The position numbers and the translations under genes were made by a program. Source: Elusimicrobiota bacterium (GTDB taxonomy: Bacteria; Elusimicrobiota; UBA5214; JBBAAG01). From it: 12,636 nucleotides of DNA. The DNA is taken from NCBI GenBank assembly GCA_041658405.1, contig JBBAAG010000083.1:1-12636 (forward strand), written 5' to 3'. Positions within the stretch are counted from its first letter, which is position 1. Each line of letters begins with the position of its first letter. Positions 1 through 6,217 of the stretch are shown here, one piece after another. Below the pieces are notes generated by a model, which was not told where the DNA came from, ran no database searches, and saw only the letters and a list, made by a program, of their open reading frames with translations.

Positions 1-610
1 CCCCGGCTTCCTTCGCGAATGCTGTGGAGTATATCCCGGTTGCACCGGGCCCCTGGATAACTACAGTATCCCCGGGTTCCAGCCGGCACATATCAAACGA
101 ATGCGCGATTGTCGCACCGGAACACGTAGCGGATACTAATACATCAGGATCATACTCCCCGTTGAGTTTAACAACCTTTATCCGTGAGTCCAGGTGAATA
201 TATTCAGCATAACAACCATTGAGGTACGGCGGGGTTGAACACCCGATTGATATCCCATACGTCTTCCGTGACGGGCAGAGGTACGGTTTATGTTTAGCCT
301 TACAAAAATAACACTCCCCGCAGGTAAGGCCGCGGTCGAACACTACCGCATCACCGGGTTTCAGTATTTCACCATGGACATCATATTTCTGAACGCCGAT
401 CTCCGCAATCACACCTACGCCTTCATGCCCGAGGATAATAGGTACCGGCGTACGCGGATCATTACCTTTCCACATATGAACATCCGACCCGCAGATACCC
501 GAGGATTGCAGTTTCACCAGTACCTCACCGGGTTTTAACGGTACAATTTCAAACTCCCGGGGTTCCAACAACGCATTAAAATGTGTTAACACCATCGCAT
601 TGGCTTCCAT
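1..610 (-). CDS. Zinc-dependent medium-chain alcohol dehydrogenase, partial (C-terminus beyond left edge)
   Basis: The visible 203 residues are the N-terminal half of an MDR-superfamily alcohol dehydrogenase, a cytosolic NAD(P)-dependent oxidoreductase. The GroES-like catalytic domain shows the catalytic-zinc cysteine in GICGSDVH (Cys40) and the GHEGVG motif (His62, Glu63). A structural-zinc cluster follows, Cys97-x2-Cys100-x2-Cys103-x8-Cys112, with one residue more in the last gap than the usual x7. Cys163 in SATCSGA may be the third catalytic-zinc ligand. The Rossmann-fold glycine motif GPGATG sits near residue 188, just before the cut. The reading frame is open to base 1, so about 150 residues are missing. 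The ATG at 608-610 is chosen because it gives a normal N-terminus and follows AGAGAGG at 624-630, a ribosome site at rather long spacing (13 nt). It is transcribed divergently from the DUF362 gene. The substrate cannot be told; a polyol, alcohol or threonine-type substrate is possible. Confidence 0.9.
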   Translation of the reverse strand, partial: MEANAMVLTHFNALLEPREFEIVPLKPGEVLVKLQSSGICGSDVHMWKGNDPRTPVPIILGHEGVGVIAEIGVQKYDVHGEILKPGDAVVFDRGLTCGECYFCKAKHKPYLCPSRKTYGISIGCSTPPYLNGCYAEYIHLDSRIKVVKLNGEYDPDVLVSATCSGATIAHSFDMCRLEPGDTVVIQGPGATGIYSTAFAKEAG

Positions 611-653
611 CTAACTCTACCCGCCTCTCTGTTATCATCGTTATATTGTTTTA

Positions 654-662
654 ATTATAACA
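654..662 (-). promoter_or_regulatory. Extended -10 promoter element for the alcohol dehydrogenase
   Basis: On the minus strand the sequence reads TGTTATAAT, a perfect extended -10 (TGn followed by TATAAT). No good -35 is seen at 17-18 nt (TTTAAG at best), which fits an extended -10 promoter. The predicted start of transcription is near 647, giving a leader of about 37 nt that contains the ribosome site at 624-630. Confidence 0.55.
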
Positions 663-670
663 AAAATATA

Positions 671-700
671 TTGTCACTTAAAAAACACAATTGTTATAAT
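671..700 (+). promoter_or_regulatory. Sigma70-type promoter of the DUF362 gene
   Basis: TTGTCA at 671-676 (one mismatch to TTGACA) and TATAAT at 695-700 are separated by 18 bp, with TGT before the -10 making it an extended -10 as well. Transcription would begin near 706-708, only 2-4 nt before the ATG at 710, so the message is predicted to be leaderless or nearly so. The TTG of the -35 box happens to be in frame with the gene and could be mistaken for its start codon. Confidence 0.65.
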
Positions 701-709
701 GGATATATT

Positions 710-1849
710 ATGAATAAAGTCGCAGTGTATAAATGCAACGATTATAATGCTTCAACTGTAATGCAGGCAGTCACCCGCGCTGTGGATACCTCCGGCGGGA
801 TAGCTAAGTTTGTTAAACCCGGCCAGCGCGTATACCTTAAACCCAACCTCGCAGGGCCGTTCCCTCCGGATAAAGCCGTAACCACGCATCCCGCGGTAGT
901 AGAAGCTGTTGTGCGGTTAGTACAATCCGTAGGCGGTGTACCGGTTATCATTGATAGCCCGGCGGGTGTGCATACCGGCCCTTACCTCAAGACTGTCTAT
1001 AGTATTTCCGGGATGGAACAAGTTGCTAAGAATACCGGTGCGGAACTATGTTATGATACAGACATTATTGACGTAAAATATCCTGAGGGTAAAGTCATGA
1101 AAAACTTTACACTCACCAAACCCCTGGCACAAGCGGAAGTTATTATTAATATCCCAAAACTTAAGACACATATGTTCACAACATTCACCGGTGCAATAAA
1201 AAATTTTTATGGCAGTGTTCCGGGCGTAATGAAAGTCGCGTACCACTCAAAATTCCCGGAAGTACAAATCTTCGCACAGTTACTCCTTGACCTCTATAAT
1301 TACCATAAACCCAGGATAGTTTTAACTGTTGTTGACGGTATAACCGCAATGGACGGCAACGGCCCTTCCTGGGGTAAGCCAAAACATGTTGGGATCATCG
1401 CTGCGGGAACTAACGGCTTTGCAGTTGACCACGTATTATGCGGGATCGTAGGGATTAACACCGCGCTAGTCCCGACGTTAGAACTTATGGACTACGAAAT
1501 TCCTGTAGTAGAAGGCGATAAGGTAACGGGGATGACTGCGGAAGAGTTTATCCCGCCGGAATCTAATACCGTTACGGATGGGTTAATCGCACTAAAATTT
1601 ATTCCACCGTCGTTACGCAAAACATTCGGGCATTACCTCTTACCAAAACCGGTAGTGGATAAGTATAAATGCCGAGGATGCCGTGTCTGCGCGGATTCAT
1701 GCCCGCAAAAAACTATTGTTATGAGAAACAAAAAAGCAAGGGTCATAGATTCGGGATGTATCCGCTGCTGGTGCTGTAACGAAGTATGCCCGCATGGCGC
1801 GGTCACGCTTAAACAATCCTTCCTTGGCAAGATGTTGACCAAGATATGA
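710..1849 (+). CDS. DUF362 domain protein with C-terminal 2x[4Fe-4S] ferredoxin domain
   Basis: The 379-residue product has an N-terminal DUF362 domain (about 1-300), a family of unknown biochemical function found in anaerobes and often fused to ferredoxins. Characteristic stretches are VYLKPNLAGP (41-50), the TTHP motif (58-61) and the INIPKLKTHMFT region (146-157). Near the C-terminus are two classical 4Fe-4S motifs: Cys321-x2-Cys324-x2-Cys327-x3-Cys331-Pro and Cys350-x2-Cys353-x2-Cys356-x3-Cys360-Pro, so the protein probably binds two [4Fe-4S] clusters and carries electrons. No signal peptide or membrane segment is seen, indicating a cytosolic protein. The ATG at 710 is preferred to an in-frame TTG at 671 because the TTG lies in the -35 box and because family members usually begin with a KVAVYK-like strand. 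The gene is divergent from the alcohol dehydrogenase and convergent with the large secreted protein; a transposase element begins 4 nt after its stop codon. No transmembrane or redox partner is encoded nearby. Confidence 0.88.
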   Translation: MNKVAVYKCNDYNASTVMQAVTRAVDTSGGIAKFVKPGQRVYLKPNLAGPFPPDKAVTTHPAVVEAVVRLVQSVGGVPVIIDSPAGVHTGPYLKTVYSISGMEQVAKNTGAELCYDTDIIDVKYPEGKVMKNFTLTKPLAQAEVIINIPKLKTHMFTTFTGAIKNFYGSVPGVMKVAYHSKFPEVQIFAQLLLDLYNYHKPRIVLTVVDGITAMDGNGPSWGKPKHVGIIAAGTNGFAVDHVLCGIVGINTALVPTLELMDYEIPVVEGDKVTGMTAEEFIPPESNTVTDGLIALKFIPPSLRKTFGHYLLPKPVVDKYKCRGCRVCADSCPQKTIVMRNKKARVIDSGCIRCWCCNEVCPHGAVTLKQSFLGKMLTKI

Positions 1850-1853
1850 TAGA

Positions 1854-1868
1854 GGGACGCTACTTCAA
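1854..1868. repeat. Left terminal inverted repeat of the RAYT element
   Basis: GGGACGCTACTTCAA, an exact reverse complement of 3029-3043. It overlaps the last three codons (Leu-Lys-stop) of the transposase gene, so the repeat is partly coding. Confidence 0.8.
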
Positions 1869-2879
1869 TTCTTTCACTTGTTGCTTATACTCAATGATTT
1901 TTTGTTTTACTTCAATAACTTCGTTTTCATACATTTTGTTATTTTGTATTTTTGCTTCAACTTTTTTTATTGCCATACATACTCCGTTATAACCAATATT
2001 ACCTGTTTTCTCGCCGATTTGAGCTAAACTCATAGTTGTAAAGTATCTAAGAAAGTACATCAACTTATGCTTTAGTTCTGCCATTTTGTTTCCACCTGTA
2101 TTAACCACTTCCGCCACTTTAATTTTATAATGTTCTGACAATACTTTAGTTACATCTTCAAAGCCAAGCTGCGCAATTTTCTTTCTATCATTTCTGCGAC
2201 GGACACGCTTCTGTGAATTGCCTATCTTCTGTCTGCGATTGGCAGTTTTTATAACATATTGAATAAACTTCTCATTTCCGCAAATCGTACCATTACAGAC
2301 AGGTGGTAGTTCTAAAACACTGCTTATTCCGTTATACAAAAACGTGCGGTATGCATGATGATTTCTGCCGTTTTCACTACTTCCAAAACGAGACAACACT
2401 TCTGTGGTTTCAACAAAACTTCTGTAATTCCGAAATTTGTTTTCCACATATTCACGGCAACTGCTCCACTCATAATACTCCGGCGTTGTTGTTATCCCCG
2501 CGCGTGCCGGGTTCAAGTGTATATAACGTGTGAGTTCTAATAAATAGCTTTCTTTATCAACGACAATTGATTTATACCGTCCTTGAAATAAATGGCCTAC
2601 CAGCCCGTACTTCTTTTTGAACCAAATCATATAGCGTATATTAAGCGACCGCATAAATATCGGTAAGTTAGTATCTGGCGTTTCAACCAACAAATGCAAG
2701 TGGTTAGGCATCAAACAGTATGCGTAAACGATAATATTGAATTGCTCAACATAATCCCGCAAATATTTTAGGTAGGTATGGTAATCCTGTTTGTCCTTGA
2801 ACAGCTGCTGGCGGTTGTTACCGCGATTCATCACATGGTACATTGCGCCGGGAAATAGGATTCTGGCAAAACGCGGCAT
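1860..2879 (-). CDS. REP-associated tyrosine transposase (Y1/IS200-like) with C-terminal DnaA-like domain
   Basis: The 339-residue protein opens with a Y1_Tnp (PF01797-type) domain, roughly residues 8-135. The HUH metal-binding motif is MPNHLHLLV (His60, His62), and the RYIHLNPARAG stretch (118-128) typical of RAYTs follows. The catalytic tyrosine is probably Tyr112 or Tyr119. A strongly basic linker (about 214-234) leads to a C-terminal helix-turn-helix (about 280-310, SLAQIGEKTG then NGVCMAIKK) resembling domain IV of DnaA, seen in a subset of RAYTs. Such enzymes cut and rejoin single-stranded DNA at hairpin or repeat ends. The gene appears intact. The ATG at 2877-2879 gives the usual MPRFAR start, though only a weak GGGGA ribosome site precedes it. 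Its stop codon lies inside the left terminal repeat. Expression is likely low. Confidence 0.9.
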   Translation of the reverse strand: MPRFARILFPGAMYHVMNRGNNRQQLFKDKQDYHTYLKYLRDYVEQFNIIVYAYCLMPNHLHLLVETPDTNLPIFMRSLNIRYMIWFKKKYGLVGHLFQGRYKSIVVDKESYLLELTRYIHLNPARAGITTTPEYYEWSSCREYVENKFRNYRSFVETTEVLSRFGSSENGRNHHAYRTFLYNGISSVLELPPVCNGTICGNEKFIQYVIKTANRRQKIGNSQKRVRRRNDRKKIAQLGFEDVTKVLSEHYKIKVAEVVNTGGNKMAELKHKLMYFLRYFTTMSLAQIGEKTGNIGYNGVCMAIKKVEAKIQNNKMYENEVIEVKQKIIEYKQQVKELK

Positions 2880-2946
2880 CGTACGAGTCCCCGCTTTCTT
2901 ATCATTGTCAGTTTCACGCCAAATGTCGAATCAATCTAATTTTTTA

Positions 2947-2968
2947 ATTATATCAAATAATTATATCA
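2947..2968 (-). promoter_or_regulatory. Tandem extended -10 elements upstream of the transposase
   Basis: A 10-bp direct repeat, AATTATATCA at 2946-2955 and 2959-2968, reads on the minus strand as TGATATAAT twice, each a match to the extended -10 (TGnTATAAT). Transcription from the nearer copy would start about 60 nt before the transposase ATG. The position fits an own promoter within the element; -35 boxes are not convincing. Confidence 0.4.
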
Positions 2969-3028
2969 TACGACAAGACATCGATAATATCGAAATACCG
3001 TTTTCTGGAAATAGCAATATTGAAACTT

Positions 3029-3043
3029 TTGAAGTAGCGTCCC
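3029..3043. repeat. Right terminal inverted repeat of the RAYT element
   Basis: TTGAAGTAGCGTCCC, an exact reverse complement of 1854-1868. The 185 bp between this repeat and the transposase ATG hold its promoter region and a short palindrome, CGATAATATCG, at 2982-2992. Confidence 0.8.
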
Positions 3044-3048
3044 CTATC

Positions 3049-6042
3049 CTATCTCAACAACGGGCTAAACAACTTATTTTTAATTACTTCATCAAGATAC
3101 CCGAACTTTTCCATGGAATTCAGAGTAAACAAGAATATATTAGACACCCCGTACTGCCGCGCAACGTCGATATACTCGCACACTTCAGCTGCGGAGTCAA
3201 GTTTACCGTGGGAAGTATAAACCCCTAACGCCGTTGATCCCTGAACTTTAGGATTATTCTCAGCAATAATACTATTCATTTTTGTAAACCTTGATATGTA
3301 CTCGCTCATATACGCGTCACCATAGACTTTACGGTACACATAACCCGATACATTAACACTATCCACTAACCCGTCACGTACCCATGTATCCCATGGCTGC
3401 GCGGTAGGGAATTTACGTTCAAGCGTATGCGCACCCCAGGTATAGAACATGATAGGCTTACCGGGTTTTACCCTGCGGATTTCATCAACTGCAGCTTTCA
3501 TTATGACGGTAACAGCATCGCGTTTGTACTGTAGCCATTCAGGTGAACGCACATTGATGGTATCAGCTGTCACACCGTACTTTGCGCAGAACCCGTCAAC
3601 AAACGGTTTCCGGAAATCAGTATCGTGTTTATTAGGAAAGCGCATATAGTCAAGTATAATACCATCAATATCATAGTTTGCCGCTACTTCCGACCATAAA
3701 CTTACAAGATACTTCTTCGCGTCCTCATTTGACGGCGAAAACCACGCAATATTTTTGTACCCGCTTGTAGATTTACGCACTACCGCCCAGTCAGGATTGT
3801 CTACTAACACCCCGTCTTTTGCCGGTTCATCTTCCGACCCAGCAACTAAACAGCATACCCAAGGGTACACCATTTGCCCGCGTTTATGCGCTTCTTCAAT
3901 AAACACTTTCAGCGGGTCCCATCCCTCTACTGCGTGTTTTTTAACAATTTTACTGTCATACAAAACCGTGTGGTTGGAGTACACCGTCAACGGCGCGAAG
4001 CACATTATCCTGGCATCCTTTGCTTTATCAAGCAGTTTCTGTATATCTTCCCGCCCTTTTGACTCAGTTTTGTCTACCATACTCATTAATTGCAGGTATG
4101 CACCAATAAAATCAAGTTTATTCTCGGTAACCGGATATTCTGACATAACAATCTCCTTCATTGCTGTGTATAACGGATTAATCTTATCACCTGGGGGACA
4201 GTATAACCGCACAATATCGCCATACTTTTTTGCTAGCTTAACCGCATCCTTAAGGTACTCCGGTGACGGCGGACTCTTGTGCCAGCTGGTGGGTGCAGCA
4301 TAAACGTTAACCGCAACAATTTTATCCTCCCCCGCGAACTTACGGATATCAGTAATCTGTTTCTCCATCTCATCAGTTTTCTCAAGGTCAATATACGCAA
4401 ACATTGTACCGTCGACATAATCATTGTAATCCTGTTTAATAAACCCGGGCTTAGTTTTTGTTATCGGATAATACAGTATCGGCAAAAACACGAGGTCAGG
4501 GTTAATACTGCGCATGATATCCGTCATTTTTTCTATGTACGCAGGCTTGAATAACCCAAGGTTGTTGACATTAGGGAAATCGTCAATACACAACCCCGCG
4601 ACATTACTATAAGTTTTTGAGAGTACCGCAATATTATGCGCCCAGGAAAGATAGTTCAACCTGAACGGTTCAGAGAAAAACCGTGCTGCCGGCGGCGACT
4701 CTGACGGCGGGACAAGTGTTATCCACACATCAATACCCTTTTTTTGCGCTAACGGCACGAACTCAACAAGTTTTTGGTAATCAGTTGTACTTCTCCACAC
4801 GAGAAACTCGTAGTCCTTAACCCCGAGTTCAACAAGGCTTTCCACCAACTTTTCAGGAGGTACCTGATTCTGTGCGTCACGCAACTGAAGGTCGTATAAT
4901 GTAAGCCTACCCGTAAACTTATCTTTTAACCTTTTTGCCCGTGATTTTAAATCAATACTTTTTTTGTAATCTTTGTAATAAAGTTCCACTAACCCGCACT
5001 TTTGTTCTGTTAACACTGCATTGTTATCAGACATAACTTTTATGTTCAACTCATAAGTCCCGTCAATTATGTTCTCCGGTACAGCAATAGTTACGTACGT
5101 CATTTTCCCGGGTGCGTTCAACCCTGTAGACTGCCGGGATGTTTGTACCTCCGGCACAGTTGAACCGTTAACCTCAAATTTTGTGAATGTACACTCCACC
5201 TCAACTTTCTCAGTTGTTTTAGGTAATGACACATAAAAATACCGGTTAATTTTACCCGTGATAACCGGTAACTCAAACGCCACGTCCTTAAGTTCAAACG
5301 CTTCCGATGGAAACAACCAGATCAACGTATTCTCAATAATTGTACGCATAGACTTATTTTCGTCATACAGATAGTCACCGGAGAACGTGTTAAAGTTGAA
5401 GTACACAATCTCCCCAAGCCCATAATTATTCGCTATGATCAACGGTATTTCTGGAACAACGTTTTGCTCAGTCGCGGGTTCTATCAGTTTTGCGCTGAGT
5501 ACAACATTTTTATTATCCTCAACGGAACGCATGCAGTTACCCCCGATCTCAGTAACAAACTTTGTGACCCCGTTGATTGACGGGTGCTCGGGTTTAACAA
5601 TGTTTACCTCCATTTTCTTACCGTACATTGTGCGGGAAGGCGGGATCATCCCCAGAACCTTAAACAATACCCAGTCCTTCGGGTAATACGCCGGTGCATC
5701 CAACCACAAAAGTTTACCGCCATCCTCGACATACTTTGCAAGGTTTATATCCGCTTTCTCGGGATACAGGTATTGCATATAACCTATGATACACGCATAC
5801 TTCTTAAGTGCAGCAACATCCGCTAGTTTCGCGTCATTAACAATATCATACTTCACGCCTTTAGCATCCATAAAATCCCGGAGGTACTTCTGATAAATCC
5901 CGGTAGGGCGTTTGTACTTAACACCGTTAGCTTCAGAGATAATTAATCCTATCACCGCATTACCTCCTTTGTCTTCACAATAACCAATACCTGACATAAA
6001 TAACAACATTGAGGAAAACAATAAAACCGTGTGTGCTTTCAT
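3049..6042 (-). CDS. Large secreted glycoside-hydrolase-like protein with GHL10 (COG1649) C-terminal domain
   Basis: The 997-residue protein starts with a signal peptide (about 1-22, hydrophobic core VLLFSSMLLFMSGIG); it has no clear lipobox. Residues about 28-245 resemble the glutamine-amidotransferase-like/ThuA-type domains found in glycosidases. Residues about 250-350 look like a beta-sandwich. Residues about 375-635 form a first barrel-like domain containing GLCIDDFPN (483-491), and about 645-990 form a second TIM barrel of the GHL10 (PF02638) type with the hallmark DGIILDYMRFP (793-803). Asp798 is the best candidate active-site residue. The protein probably acts on an exported or extracellular polysaccharide; the substrate is unknown, and GHL10 members remain poorly characterised. 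The ATG at 6040-6042 is supported by the signal peptide, with AAAGG at 6056-6060 as ribosome site at unusually long spacing (13 nt). No convincing promoter of its own is seen, so read-through from the tRNA is possible. The gene ends 5 nt from the transposon repeat. Confidence 0.82.
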   Translation of the reverse strand: MKAHTVLLFSSMLLFMSGIGYCEDKGGNAVIGLIISEANGVKYKRPTGIYQKYLRDFMDAKGVKYDIVNDAKLADVAALKKYACIIGYMQYLYPEKADINLAKYVEDGGKLLWLDAPAYYPKDWVLFKVLGMIPPSRTMYGKKMEVNIVKPEHPSINGVTKFVTEIGGNCMRSVEDNKNVVLSAKLIEPATEQNVVPEIPLIIANNYGLGEIVYFNFNTFSGDYLYDENKSMRTIIENTLIWLFPSEAFELKDVAFELPVITGKINRYFYVSLPKTTEKVEVECTFTKFEVNGSTVPEVQTSRQSTGLNAPGKMTYVTIAVPENIIDGTYELNIKVMSDNNAVLTEQKCGLVELYYKDYKKSIDLKSRAKRLKDKFTGRLTLYDLQLRDAQNQVPPEKLVESLVELGVKDYEFLVWRSTTDYQKLVEFVPLAQKKGIDVWITLVPPSESPPAARFFSEPFRLNYLSWAHNIAVLSKTYSNVAGLCIDDFPNVNNLGLFKPAYIEKMTDIMRSINPDLVFLPILYYPITKTKPGFIKQDYNDYVDGTMFAYIDLEKTDEMEKQITDIRKFAGEDKIVAVNVYAAPTSWHKSPPSPEYLKDAVKLAKKYGDIVRLYCPPGDKINPLYTAMKEIVMSEYPVTENKLDFIGAYLQLMSMVDKTESKGREDIQKLLDKAKDARIMCFAPLTVYSNHTVLYDSKIVKKHAVEGWDPLKVFIEEAHKRGQMVYPWVCCLVAGSEDEPAKDGVLVDNPDWAVVRKSTSGYKNIAWFSPSNEDAKKYLVSLWSEVAANYDIDGIILDYMRFPNKHDTDFRKPFVDGFCAKYGVTADTINVRSPEWLQYKRDAVTVIMKAAVDEIRRVKPGKPIMFYTWGAHTLERKFPTAQPWDTWVRDGLVDSVNVSGYVYRKVYGDAYMSEYISRFTKMNSIIAENNPKVQGSTALGVYTSHGKLDSAAEVCEYIDVARQYGVSNIFLFTLNSMEKFGYLDEVIKNKLFSPLLR

Positions 6043-6047
6043 TTTAA

Positions 6048-6065
6048 TTTAGAAGCCTTTCTAAA
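6048..6065 (-). promoter_or_regulatory. Small hairpin enclosing the ribosome site of the secreted protein gene
   Basis: The leader reads TTTAGAA-AGGC-TTCTAAA, a perfect 7-bp stem with a tetraloop that displays AGG of the presumed ribosome site. The stem is AT-rich and may be marginal. It could bring the distant ribosome site closer to the ATG or modulate translation. Confidence 0.3.
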
Positions 6066-6097
6066 AAACAAATATTATTGTTTTATAAATAATAAAA

Positions 6098-6169
<72 letters not shown>

Positions 6170-6188
6170 AGAACATATTGATGTTTAT

Positions 6189-6217
6189 ATTATAGAACTA
6201 TCCAACAACTTTTTCAA
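6189..6217 (-). promoter_or_regulatory. Promoter of the tRNA-Gly gene, overlapping the upstream reading frame
   Basis: On the minus strand TTGAAA (6212-6217) and TATAAT (6189-6194) are separated by exactly 17 bp. Transcription would begin near 6182, about a dozen nt before the tRNA. The -35 box lies within the final codons of the GNAT-like gene and the -10 box just after its stop codon (6198-6200). Confidence 0.65.

Larger units (their letters stand above)
654..700. repeat. Perfect 10-bp inverted repeat formed by two divergent -10 boxes
   Basis: ATTATAACAA at 654-663 and TTGTTATAAT at 691-700 are exact reverse complements, separated by 27 bp. Each arm contains the extended -10 of the gene it faces. 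A second, overlapping palindrome, GTTATA at 640-645 against TATAAC at 656-661, lies on the dehydrogenase side. The arms could serve only as promoters or also as half-sites for a regulator. Confidence 0.6.
1854..3043 (-). mobile_element. RAYT (IS200-like) element bounded by 15-bp inverted repeats
   Basis: GGGACGCTACTTCAA at 1854-1868 is repeated in inverse orientation at 3029-3043, bracketing a single transposase gene and its upstream region. With a one-base gap the match extends outward through GATAG, so the repeat is about 20 bp in all. The unit is about 1.19 kb and looks more AT-rich than its flanks. It lies between two convergent genes, 4 nt after one stop codon and 5 nt before the other, so it disrupts neither. 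The true ends may differ by a few bases, since HUH transposases do not produce a target duplication that would mark them. Confidence 0.72.

Noticed and set aside
290..538. Plus-strand reading frame opposite the alcohol dehydrogenase
   Set aside because: It is the antisense shadow of a gene with clear zinc and glycine motifs; the translated product has no recognisable features.
671..709. Longer DUF362 protein starting at the in-frame TTG at 671
   Set aside because: The TTG is the start of the best -35 box, the -10 follows within the putative coding part, and the 13 extra residues do not look like the family N-terminus.
1854..3043. Repeat array or CRISPR-like structure around the transposase
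   Set aside because: Only two inverted copies of the 15-bp repeat and one 10-bp direct repeat are present; there are no regularly spaced repeats.
2791..3228. Plus-strand frame of 145 codons across the right end of the transposon
   Set aside because: It crosses the transposase start, the terminal repeat and the antisense of the secreted protein; no domain or ribosome site supports it.
3755..4303. Plus-strand frame of 182 codons opposite the secreted protein
   Set aside because: It is wholly antisense to a well-supported gene; the Ser-rich translation is typical of a shadow frame.
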